A DNA stretch of 5,668 nucleotides, taken from Anaerolineaceae bacterium. Lineage in GTDB: Bacteria; Chloroflexota; Anaerolineae; Anaerolineales; Anaerolineaceae. Of the stretch, positions 1 through 5,668 are shown piece after piece (position 1 is the first letter of the stretch; each line of letters starts with the position of its first letter). The DNA is taken from positions 1 to 5,668 of the forward strand of contig JACZIY010000565.1 in the NCBI GenBank assembly GCA_014860845.1, read 5' to 3'. A program made the translations under genes and the position numbers. The notes beneath the pieces are model-generated. The model did no database searches, was not told the DNA's origin, and saw only the letters and a list, made by a program, of their open reading frames with translations.

Positions 1-1
1 C

Positions 2-814
2 GGGATGCATGGCTATCGCCTGGAAGTGGAAGCGCATATCATCACCGCTGCTGAGTCGACTGTGGAAAATATCCGCCAGGCGGTTGAAGGTGCTGGGATA
101 CAGGTGAGTCAATTCATCCTCAATCCGCTGGCATCAGCCGAAGTAGTGCTCTCCGAAACCGAACGCAATATGGGTGTCATAGTTTGTGATATTGGCGGCG
201 GCACCACCGATTTAGCCATTTACATCGACGGCGATGTCTGGCACACCATGGTTTTGGCGGTGGGTGGTAACCACATCACCTCCGATATTGCCCATGGACT
301 GCGTTTACCTATGGATGAAGCCGAGAAAGTTAAGAAACAATATGGTCATGCCATTAAAGCCGAAGTCGGGGAAGACGAATCCTTCCGCGTTCGCAGCTTT
401 GGGGACGACCAGGCAACACAAATTCCCAGACGCGATTTATCGCATATCATTGAAGCTCGTGCCGAAGAAATCTTTGAACTGATCTTACTGGAGATCAAAC
501 GCTCTGGATATGATGGTTTATTACCAGCTGGTATGGTATTAACTGGCGGAAGCAGTCTTTTGCCGGGAATCCGTCCGCTGGCTAGTAAGGTGTTAGGTTT
601 GCCAGTTCGTCTGGCTAGACCTGAAAACCTGGTGGGGTTGGTGGATCAATTAAATTCACCGGCATATGCCACCAGTGTCGGGTTACTCTATTTTGCTCTG
701 GCGATGAACGAATCGGCAATGCCTGCGCGTGGTGGTGGTCGATTTGTATCGAAAGGAAGTGGTCCGGATTGGTTAGGAAAGATTGTGGAATTCCTTAAAA
801 AGATTTCCCCATAA
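2..814 (+). CDS. ftsA: Cell division protein FtsA, C-terminal part (5' end outside window)
   Basis: FtsA is an actin-fold ATPase that anchors FtsZ filaments to the inner face of the membrane and recruits later division proteins. The reading frame is open to the left edge, so the gene is cut by the window; the ATG at 5 lies inside the conserved [15 protein letters not shown] stretch and is not the true start. About 270 residues are visible; the family is usually about 400-420, so roughly the first 140 are missing. Counting from that internal Met, the phosphate-binding [13 protein letters not shown] is at 61-73 and the adenosine-binding [12 protein letters not shown] at 178-189. After a Gly/Ser-rich linker (243-253) comes [14 protein letters not shown] (256-269), an amphipathic segment typical of the FtsA membrane-targeting helix. 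The stop is TAA. ftsZ starts 50 bp downstream with no terminator between, so the pair is probably one operon. Confidence 0.95.
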   Translation, partial: GMHGYRLEVEAHIITAAESTVENIRQAVEGAGIQVSQFILNPLASAEVVLSETERNMGVIVCDIGGGTTDLAIYIDGDVWHTMVLAVGGNHITSDIAHGLRLPMDEAEKVKKQYGHAIKAEVGEDESFRVRSFGDDQATQIPRRDLSHIIEARAEEIFELILLEIKRSGYDGLLPAGMVLTGGSSLLPGIRPLASKVLGLPVRLARPENLVGLVDQLNSPAYATSVGLLYFALAMNESAMPARGGGRFVSKGSGPDWLGKIVEFLKKISP

Positions 815-864
815 TTTCTAGATCATCTGACCATGACCGCAAACTGTTTTCGGGAGGAAGGATA

Positions 865-1998
865 ATGGAATTTCAATCAGAATCATTTGCAAGAATAAAA
901 GTTATTGGTGTTGGCGGCGGTGGCTGCAATGCAGTAAACCGCATGATCCTGGAAGGCATGTCAGGAGTTGAGTTTATTGCCGTCAATACCGATGCACAGG
1001 CGTTACTGCTTTCTAAAGCAGAAACAAGGGTGCGCATTGGTGATAAAACTACCCGGGGTTTAGGTTCGGGTGGTAATCCAGAAATTGGTCAGAAAGCTGC
1101 TGAAGAATCTGCAGAAGATCTGTACGAAGTATTGCGCGGATCAGACATGGTCTTCGTCACCGCCGGCTTAGGTGGTGGTACCGGTACAGGTGCTGCAGCA
1201 ATCGTGGCTCAAATTGCCAAAGAAGTTGGCGCTTTGACCATTGGCGTTGTTACACGACCATTCACATTTGAAGGTGCTCGACGAACAAAATCAGCCGAAG
1301 GCGGTATTACCCGCTTGAAAGAACATGCAGACACCTTGATCGTCATTCCGAATGACCGCTTATTGCAGATCGTTGATAAACGAGCAAGTTTGCAAGATGC
1401 ATTTCGAATCGCAGACGATGTCTTACATCAAGGCATTCAAGGTATTTCTGAATTAATTACAGTTCCAGGAATGATTAATCTTGATTTTGCTGATGTTCGT
1501 GCGATCATGAGTGAAGGTGGAGCAGCATTGATGGCGGTCGGTCGAGCCTCAGGTGAAGATCGAGCCAGAATTGCTGCAGAAGCAGCCATCTCCAGTCAGC
1601 TGCTTGACATCACAATTGATGGAGCCCGCGGTATTCTCTTCAATGTCACCGGTGGTCCCGAACTGACACTCTTTGAGGTCAATCAGGCTGCTGCCATCAT
1701 TAAAGAAACCGCTCACCCGGATGTAAATCTCATCTTTGGTGCTGTCATCGATGAAAACATGGGCGATGAAGTACGCATAACGGTCATAGCCACAGGTTTT
1801 GACCGCGCAGGTGTTCGCCAGAACTCGGCTTTTGATGCGAAACCGGTGAGCAAGAGTGATGAAGTCAAACCTCATTCCTCAAACTCACCTCATCGACAGG
1901 AAAGAGTTGCAGCGGCGCCCACTGAATTCCAATCTAGTATGATCAATACGGACGACCTCGATATTCCCGCTTTCTTACGCAATCGCTCACAACGCTAA
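865..1998 (+). CDS. ftsZ: Cell division protein FtsZ, tubulin-like GTPase
   Basis: FtsZ polymerises with GTP at midcell to form the division ring. The 377 residues cover the whole family layout. The GTP-binding loop [13 protein letters not shown] is at 15-27, the tubulin signature GGGTGTG at 103-109, and [10 protein letters not shown] at 131-140. The T7 synergy loop NLDFAD at 205-210 carries the catalytic Asp207 and Asp210 that complete the active site of the next subunit. A variable, Ser/Lys-rich linker (about 314-360) leads to the C-terminal peptide [10 protein letters not shown] (363-372), which binds FtsA and other partners, followed by the basic tail NRSQR. The start is fixed by GGGAGG at 852-857, with GGAGG 7 nt before the ATG, and by the normal N-terminal length. 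All key residues are present. It lies 50 bp after ftsA, and a Rho-independent terminator follows about 180 bp after its stop. Confidence 0.98.
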   Translation: MEFQSESFARIKVIGVGGGGCNAVNRMILEGMSGVEFIAVNTDAQALLLSKAETRVRIGDKTTRGLGSGGNPEIGQKAAEESAEDLYEVLRGSDMVFVTAGLGGGTGTGAAAIVAQIAKEVGALTIGVVTRPFTFEGARRTKSAEGGITRLKEHADTLIVIPNDRLLQIVDKRASLQDAFRIADDVLHQGIQGISELITVPGMINLDFADVRAIMSEGGAALMAVGRASGEDRARIAAEAAISSQLLDITIDGARGILFNVTGGPELTLFEVNQAAAIIKETAHPDVNLIFGAVIDENMGDEVRITVIATGFDRAGVRQNSAFDAKPVSKSDEVKPHSSNSPHRQERVAAAPTEFQSSMINTDDLDIPAFLRNRSQR

Positions 1999-2016
1999 GC
2001 GGAAAAATCCTCCCAG

Positions 2017-2051
2017 ATTCTTACAGTTTTTGCCTTCAATGCCGTAAGAAT
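2017..2051 (+). other. Hairpin in the ftsZ 3' trailer
   Basis: ATTCTTAC at 2017-2024 is perfectly complementary to GTAAGAAT at 2044-2051, giving an 8-bp stem with a 19-nt loop, 18 bp after the ftsZ stop. The stem is weak (mostly A-T) and no T-run follows, so it is not itself a terminator. It may be mRNA 3' structure or part of a longer folded RNA ending at the terminator downstream. Confidence 0.4.
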
Positions 2052-2139
2052 TAACGAAGGGGGCTGTGTCGCAGGAATTCGCTCCACTACATCGTTCAAA
2101 ATTTGATCCATTGGTCCTTCCACTTACTCCACACAAAAA

Positions 2140-2175
2140 GCGTCTCAAATAACTCCCCACAATTTTTTGAAACGC
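2140..2175 (+). other. Hairpin just upstream of the terminator
   Basis: GCGTCTCAAA (2140-2149) pairs with TTTGAAACGC (2166-2175) over 10 positions, with one C-A mismatch (2144/2171) and a 16-nt loop containing CUCCCCAC. It sits 3 nt before the terminator stem. It could be a stacked second stem that protects the 3' end of the ftsZ transcript, or the last domain of a small RNA. The pairing was found by eye, and its stability was not calculated. Confidence 0.4.
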
Positions 2176-2178
2176 AAC

Positions 2179-2215
2179 AAAAAACACCGGAACGCGCACG
2201 GTGTTTTTTATTTTT
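2179..2215 (+). terminator. Rho-independent terminator after ftsZ
   Basis: AAAAAACACCG (2179-2189) and CGGTGTTTTTT (2199-2209) form a perfect 11-bp stem around the 9-nt loop GAACGCGCA. The T-run then continues as A plus TTTTT (2210-2215), giving a near-continuous U tract on the + strand. This is a textbook intrinsic terminator for the ftsA-ftsZ transcript. The A-run on the left arm would also give a U-run on the opposite strand, so it could act in both directions, although no minus-strand gene is seen in the window. It separates the division operon from nrdR-nrdJ. Confidence 0.92.
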
Positions 2216-2343
2216 GGTGATGTTTTCCCTCCCAGAAAGCCATTTCATCTCCCGGATTTTTTAACATTGGACTGGATACCATTAATTCGCTTGGGATCAT
2301 GAATACCAATTTATGGGAATATTTTACAGCCCTGTGCCTGATA

Positions 2344-2371
2344 CCCCCAAATATACACCGGATATGTGGGG
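2344..2371. repeat. Interrupted palindrome CCCCAAATAT-n7-ATATGTGGGG
   Basis: Positions 2345-2354 and 2362-2371 are inverted copies (10 positions, one A-G mismatch at 2350/2366) separated by the 7 nt ACACCGG. The left side, ACCCCCAAATATA (2343-2355), matches the first 13 bases of the NrdR-box-like palindrome at 2521-2538 at 12 positions. It may therefore be a second, degenerate or differently spaced binding site for the same repressor. It could equally be an RNA hairpin, or an operator for another protein. It sits about 260 bp upstream of nrdR. Confidence 0.4.
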
Positions 2372-2403
2372 CAATTAATAAAAAATTCTTACAATAATTA
2401 CAT

Positions 2404-2419
2404 TAGAAAATAATTTCTA
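2404..2419. repeat. Small AT-rich palindrome
   Basis: TAGAAA (2404-2409) and TTTCTA (2414-2419) are perfect inverted copies around a 4-nt centre (ATAA). The element lies in the AT-rich stretch about 60-75 bp upstream of the likely nrdR promoter -10. It could be an operator half-site pair, but short AT-rich palindromes arise easily by chance in such sequence. Confidence 0.25.
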
Positions 2420-2458
2420 TGGTGATTAAAATTTTAAGTAAAACGTTTCTTAAATGGC

Positions 2459-2487
2459 TTGCAGCCTTAATTCTCTTGTGCTACAAT
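2459..2487 (+). promoter_or_regulatory. Probable sigma-70 type promoter of nrdR-nrdJ (extended -10)
   Basis: TGCTACAAT at 2479-2487 is an extended -10 element: TG, one base, then TACAAT, which differs from TATAAT at one position. A weak -35, TTGCAG (2459-2464), stands at the ideal 17-nt spacing; weak -35 boxes are common where the -10 is extended. Transcription would start near 2493-2495, leaving a leader of about 110 nt before nrdR. The NrdR-box-like palindrome would lie about 27 bp downstream of that start. A weaker alternative is TTGTCA (2543-2548) with CTTTAT (2566-2571), which would put the palindrome just upstream of its -35. Confidence 0.55.
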
Positions 2488-2520
2488 CAAACCCGTAGAT
2501 GTAAGCATATTTGTTTTATT

Positions 2521-2538
2521 ACCCCCATATATAGGGGT
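2521..2538. promoter_or_regulatory. NrdR-box-like operator palindrome
   Basis: ACCCCCATATATAGGGGT is an 18-bp palindrome with a single mismatched pair (C2526/A2533), centred between 2529 and 2530. NrdR boxes are AT-centred palindromes with consensus acaCwAtATaTwGtgt. Here the core CCATATATAG keeps nine of the ten core positions (C..ATATATAG), while the flanks are C/G-rich instead of aca/tgt. Its position upstream of nrdR-nrdJ fits autoregulation and control of nrdJ. NrdR often uses two boxes about three helical turns apart. Exactly 32 bp upstream, 2489-2506 (AAACCCGTAGATGTAAGC) matches this palindrome at 10 of 18 positions and would overlap the predicted transcription start, but that second site is weak. 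Confidence 0.7.
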
Positions 2539-2594
2539 TTTATTGTCATTAGGATTTATTTTTTTCTTTATGCATTTTTAATACAGCCCTCATT

Positions 2595-2602
2595 AGGGAG
2601 GA
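2595..2602 (+). promoter_or_regulatory. Shine-Dalgarno site that fixes the TTG start of nrdR
   Basis: AGGGAGGA is a strong Shine-Dalgarno sequence; its GGAGG (2597-2601) ends 4 nt before the TTG at 2606, slightly closer than for ftsZ (7 nt) and nrdJ (6 nt). An in-frame TAG at 2594-2596 overlaps the site, and no ATG or GTG lies between it and the conserved CPYC motif. TTG is therefore the only start that gives a whole zinc ribbon. Confidence 0.85.
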
Positions 2603-2605
2603 TTC

Positions 2606-3055
2606 TTGAACTGTCCATATTGCAATAGTGATAAATCCAGAGTGATCGACACAACTCATGATTCTAGAGGTGGCGTACGACGGCGACGAGAATGCGAAAG
2701 CTGCCATCAACGCTTTAGCACCTATGAACGACCGATTCTGGCAACCCCACTCATCATCAAAAGAGATGGCACCCGTGAGGAATTCGACCGCGAGAAATTG
2801 CATCGCGGCGTCCGCATTGCCTGTGTCAAACGCCCGGTTACCGCAGCAGAAATTGACACATTGGTAACCGAAATTGAAAACGCTTTACAAAAAATTGGAC
2901 GCGCAGAAGTCTCTTCACGAGTTGTGGGTGATATGGCCATCAATGGATTAAAAGAGCTCGATCTGATCGCATACATCCGTTATGCCATCGTTTACCTGCG
3001 TCTGGATGACCTGAATGCCATCAGAAAAGAAATCGATCGATTGTTAGAATCATAA
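2606..3055 (+). CDS. nrdR: Transcriptional repressor NrdR (TTG start)
   Basis: NrdR represses ribonucleotide reductase genes when deoxynucleotide levels are adequate, reading the adenine nucleotide state through an ATP-cone. The 149 residues show the standard two-part build. A zinc ribbon has Cys pairs C3-P-Y-C6 and C30-E-S-C33, with the basic DNA-binding stretch RGGVRRRR (21-28) between them and RFSTYERP (36-43) after. An ATP-cone runs from about 49 to 139, beginning IIKRDGTREEFDREKL (50-65). Family length is about 150-160, so it is complete. The start is TTG, forced by an in-frame stop four codons upstream. nrdJ begins 17 bp after the TAA, so the repressor and its likely target are co-transcribed. 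The palindrome at 2521-2538 suggests it also controls itself. Confidence 0.97.
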   Translation: MNCPYCNSDKSRVIDTTHDSRGGVRRRRECESCHQRFSTYERPILATPLIIKRDGTREEFDREKLHRGVRIACVKRPVTAAEIDTLVTEIENALQKIGRAEVSSRVVGDMAINGLKELDLIAYIRYAIVYLRLDDLNAIRKEIDRLLES

Positions 3056-3072
3056 TTTATTGGAGGTAGATA

Positions 3073-5667
3073 ATGACTGTAGTATCAAATTCTAATCAAA
3101 AGGTCAGTAGTTCCGGTTTAATGCCAACTCCCCCACTCCCGGTTGGACTGCCTAAGATTGAACTTTCAGAAAACTCAAGGCAAATTCTGGTCAAGCGTTA
3201 CCTCCGACGCGGCCATTATGGTGAACCTGTTGAAAGCATTGAAGAAATGTTCTGGCGGGTTGCCTATCATGTTGCCAAAGTGGAAGAAAATTGGGACGGC
3301 GATCCCATCGAACGCGCTAAAGAATTTTATAAGATGCTGATTGACAAACGCTTCTTCCCCAATTCCCCTACTTTTACCGGTGCCGGAACACCTCTAGGAC
3401 AATTAGCAGCCTGTTTTGTGTTGCCGATCGATGATGATATGGGACGATCCTCCGCTGGCATCTTCCAGACCCTGCGTGATGCAGCCCTCATTCAGCAGAC
3501 CGGCGGTGGGAATGGCTTTGGTTTCTCTCGTTTACGCCCCAAAAACTCCCTCGTCAAATCCTCTGCAGGCAATGCAACCGGACCTGTTGGCTTCTTGCGC
3601 GTCTACGACCATGCTTTTGGTGAAGTTGCCCAGGGAGGTACCCGTCGCGGGGCTAATATGGCAGTTCTGCGAGTTGATCACCCGGATATCGAAGATTTCA
3701 TCGCCTGTAAGACGAACGAAAATGCCATCACCAACTTCAATATCTCCGTCGGCATCACTGACGACTTCATGCGCGCGGTAGAAAACGACGACGACTGGGA
3801 TCTGCGCTTCCCCGATATCAGCCATCCCGACCACAAGCATTTCAAAGGCACTATCGATCAGATCGAAGCCGGTGGCTATCCCATCCTCACGCACCGTACT
3901 GTCAGAGCACGTGATCTGTTCTCAAAAATTGTGAAACAGGCACACCACAATGGTGAACCGGGCATGCTCTTCCTGGACGCTGCCAATCGTTCCAATCCCG
4001 TACCACAATTATATGAGTTGGAAGCCACCAACCCCTGCGGTGAGCAATGGCTGGGACCCTACGAAAACTGCTGTCTGGGATCCATCAACCTCTCACGCCA
4101 TATCAACGAGGATGGCGCTATCGATTGGGAACAACTTCGCCAGGACGTGGAACTCTCCACCATCTTCCTGGATGACGTGGTCGAGGCCAATGCCTACGTG
4201 CCGGCTGTCCCACAGTTGCGCGAAGCCGCTCTGCGCGCCCGTCGCATCGGACTGGGCATCATGGGGCTGGCGGACATGATGTACTACGCCGGGATTCGCT
4301 ATGGTTCCCCTGAGGGGCAGGATTTCGGTGCCCAGGTGATGGAGTTCGTGCGTTACCATGCTATGCAGACCAGCATTGAATTGGCCAAATCACGCGGATC
4401 ATTCCCGGCGATCACCGGCTCGATTTACGACCCTGAAAACATCACCTGGCAACCCCCTGTCAGCATTCTGGACTTCCACAATGATTATGGGCGCCCTGAT
4501 CTGGATTGGGATGCGATTGTCGAGCAGATTAGCATGTACGGTATTCGCAATGCCGCCCAGACCACCGTTGCTCCCACCGGTACCATCTCCACCGTTGCTG
4601 GCTGTGAAGGCTACGGTTGTGAACCTGTGTTTGCCCTGGCCTACATCCGCCATGTCAATGACAACGGAAGTGACCTCAAACTGACCTACGCCAGCCCGGC
4701 TTTCGAAAAAGCGCTCGAGCGACTGGGGATGAACGAGGAAAAACGCCAGGAGGTCTTCGAGCAGGTCATGCAGAAGGGCAGTTGCCAATCGCTGGATGAC
4801 ATCCCCACCTTTGTGCGTAATGCCTTCGTGGTCTCCTCCGATATTAGTGCCGAAGAGCATGTGCGTATGCAGGCAGCCTTGCAGGTCTATGTAGATAACT
4901 CCCTCTCCAAGACCATCAATTTTCCGCCCGATGCCACTGAAGAAGATGTAGCCACCGCTTATCAGCTTGCCTGGGAACTGGGCTGCAAGGGTATCACTGT
5001 CTATGTCACCGGTTCACGCGAGACCGTTGTGCTCGAGACACATGCCACCGCCAAAGAGAAGGAAAAGGATATCACCCCTGCGCCAGCCCCTGTGCCCGCC
5101 ACAACTGAACAATCGATTTTATGGTCAGAGAGCAAGAAACCACGTCCACGTTTTTTGAATGGTTTCACCTATCAGATTGGCACACCACTCGGCAAAGCTT
5201 TTGTGACAATCAATGAAAATGGTGATTACCAGCCCTTTGAGGTCTTTATCAATTCCGCCAAAGCCGGCTCGGATACCGCTGCTGTCTCTGAAGCCATTGC
5301 CCGTCTGGTTTCCTATATCCTGCGCCTGATCTCCCCTGTGGAACCCAGCAAACGCCTGCGTGACGTCATCAGTCAGATGAACGGCATCGGTGGTGGACGA
5401 CCGCTCGGCTTCGGCCCCAACCGCGTACGCTCCCTGCCCGATGGCCTGGCGCAAATCATGACCGATTATATTCAGGGGCGTGAAGAACGCCTTGCCAGTA
5501 TGTCCAAAACCGAAAAACCAAAAAATGGCGATAAACCCTGGGTGGAAGTACCGGCGACACAGCACATGATGCAAATCGGCGATCTCTGCCCCGAGTGCGG
5601 TGAAGCAGCCTTCGTCAACGAAGAAGGCTGCCGCAAATGCTACGCCTGCAGCTACTCGGAGTGTTAG
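3073..5667 (+). CDS. nrdJ: Adenosylcobalamin-dependent (class II) ribonucleotide reductase NrdJ
   Basis: NrdJ makes deoxyribonucleotides from ribonucleotides, using adenosylcobalamin to generate the thiyl radical, so it needs neither oxygen nor a separate radical subunit. The 864-residue protein is complete. There is no N-terminal ATP-cone: the reductase domain starts near [17 protein letters not shown] (31-47). Cys114 ([11 protein letters not shown]) and Cys333 form the expected redox pair. N320-P-C322-G-E324 supplies the radical Cys322 with Asn320 and Glu324. [19 protein letters not shown] (500-518) is the conserved phosphate-binding region of the barrel. A Pro/Ala-rich linker (about 660-685) leads to a TSCPD-type domain ([20 protein letters not shown] through [24 protein letters not shown], about 690-800). 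The last 26 residues hold six cysteines (839, 842, 853, 856, 859, 864), a zinc-ribbon or redox tail ending in Cys. GGAGG (3062-3066) lies 6 nt before the ATG. NrdR, encoded just upstream, is its likely repressor. Confidence 0.97.
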   Translation: MTVVSNSNQKVSSSGLMPTPPLPVGLPKIELSENSRQILVKRYLRRGHYGEPVESIEEMFWRVAYHVAKVEENWDGDPIERAKEFYKMLIDKRFFPNSPTFTGAGTPLGQLAACFVLPIDDDMGRSSAGIFQTLRDAALIQQTGGGNGFGFSRLRPKNSLVKSSAGNATGPVGFLRVYDHAFGEVAQGGTRRGANMAVLRVDHPDIEDFIACKTNENAITNFNISVGITDDFMRAVENDDDWDLRFPDISHPDHKHFKGTIDQIEAGGYPILTHRTVRARDLFSKIVKQAHHNGEPGMLFLDAANRSNPVPQLYELEATNPCGEQWLGPYENCCLGSINLSRHINEDGAIDWEQLRQDVELSTIFLDDVVEANAYVPAVPQLREAALRARRIGLGIMGLADMMYYAGIRYGSPEGQDFGAQVMEFVRYHAMQTSIELAKSRGSFPAITGSIYDPENITWQPPVSILDFHNDYGRPDLDWDAIVEQISMYGIRNAAQTTVAPTGTISTVAGCEGYGCEPVFALAYIRHVNDNGSDLKLTYASPAFEKALERLGMNEEKRQEVFEQVMQKGSCQSLDDIPTFVRNAFVVSSDISAEEHVRMQAALQVYVDNSLSKTINFPPDATEEDVATAYQLAWELGCKGITVYVTGSRETVVLETHATAKEKEKDITPAPAPVPATTEQSILWSESKKPRPRFLNGFTYQIGTPLGKAFVTINENGDYQPFEVFINSAKAGSDTAAVSEAIARLVSYILRLISPVEPSKRLRDVISQMNGIGGGRPLGFGPNRVRSLPDGLAQIMTDYIQGREERLASMSKTEKPKNGDKPWVEVPATQHMMQIGDLCPECGEAAFVNEEGCRKCYACSYSEC

Positions 5668-5668
5668 C

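Larger units (their letters stand above)
1999..2605. other. Intergenic region between ftsZ and nrdR (607 bp)
   Basis: I see no convincing protein gene here in any frame. The first 217 bp are the 3' trailer of ftsZ, with two hairpins and a terminator. From 2216 to 2343 I see nothing I can name. From 2344 on, the sequence turns very AT-rich and holds two palindromes, a promoter and an NrdR-box-like operator, each listed separately. None of the conserved blocks of a cobalamin riboswitch, T-box, tmRNA, SRP RNA or tRNA is recognisable, although a diverged structured RNA cannot be excluded by eye. Confidence 0.8.

Noticed and set aside
5..7. ATG at 5 as the start of ftsA
   Set aside because: The frame is open upstream to the window edge, and this Met lies in a conserved internal stretch about a third of the way into FtsA.
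1549..1875. A 108-codon minus-strand frame inside ftsZ
   Set aside because: It is antisense to conserved FtsZ coding sequence, with no independent sign of being a gene.
2056..2110. A tRNA-like or tmRNA-like segment (GGGGGCTG start, GTTCAAA block)
   Set aside because: There is no acceptor or T-stem complementarity around GTTCAAA and no CCA-type 3' end, so the resemblance is superficial.
1987..2199. A 70-codon minus-strand frame covering the ftsZ trailer
   Set aside because: It would start inside the terminator stem, has no promoter or ribosome site, resembles no known family, and runs into the end of ftsZ.
2009..2393. Repeated 9-mers in the spacer: CCTCCCAGA (2009-2017 and 2228-2236) and ATTCTTACA (2017-2025 and 2385-2393)
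   Set aside because: About one shared 9-mer pair is expected by chance in 600 bp, more in biased sequence, and the flanks do not extend the matches.
2216..2605. A cobalamin riboswitch upstream of the B12-dependent reductase genes
   Set aside because: I looked for the conserved B12-box and GCCACTG-type blocks and found none. The space from 2494 to 2605, the predicted leader, is also too short for one.
2419..2628. A 69-codon + strand frame with hydrophobic stretches running into the start of nrdR
   Set aside because: It has no Shine-Dalgarno site, spans the promoter and the operator palindrome, overlaps the nrdR start, and its hydrophobicity is what translated AT-rich spacer DNA gives by chance.
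4399..4860. Long minus-strand frames inside nrdJ (4399-4860, also 5125-5574 and 3532-3894)
   Set aside because: They are shadows of the C/G-ending codon use of nrdJ on the other strand, without ribosome sites or recognisable motifs.

Overview
The window is a compact bacterial chromosomal segment with four genes, all on the + strand, in the order ftsA (3' part only), ftsZ, a 607-bp intergenic region, nrdR, nrdJ. The first pair makes the cytokinetic ring: FtsZ is the tubulin-like GTPase, and FtsA is the actin-like protein that tethers it to the membrane. The second pair is the adenosylcobalamin-dependent (class II) ribonucleotide reductase NrdJ and the repressor NrdR, which classically senses dATP/ATP and controls ribonucleotide reductase genes.

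Organism: the order ftsA-ftsZ-nrdR-nrdJ, the FtsZ sequence and a class II reductase with the [15 protein letters not shown] active-site block fit a member of the Chloroflexota, most likely class Anaerolineae. This is recalled family knowledge and not a database result, so I hold it with moderate confidence. Base composition is intermediate and uneven: ftsZ and the spacer are AT-rich in places, while nrdJ uses many C- and G-ending codons.

Layout: ftsA runs in from the left edge and ends at 814. ftsZ follows after 50 bp with its own strong Shine-Dalgarno site and ends at 1998. Behind ftsZ there are two hairpins and then a clear Rho-independent terminator (2179-2215), which closes the division operon. 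The remaining 390 bp before nrdR carry no credible gene. They hold an interrupted palindrome (2344-2371), a small AT-rich palindrome (2404-2419), an extended -10 promoter (TGCTACAAT, 2479-2487) and an 18-bp near-perfect palindrome (2521-2538) that looks like a lineage variant of the NrdR box. nrdR begins at a TTG codon (2606) and nrdJ follows 17 bp after its stop, so the two should be co-transcribed. nrdJ is complete and ends at 5667, one base before the window edge.

How it works together: the likely picture is two independent transcription units. In the second, NrdR would repress its own gene and nrdJ through the palindrome upstream of nrdR. No mobile element, CRISPR array, tRNA, rRNA or cobalamin riboswitch was recognised. 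I do not see a new multi-gene system here. The most informative non-coding features are the G/C-flanked NrdR-box variant, the related interrupted palindrome upstream of it, and the structured RNA segment behind ftsZ.
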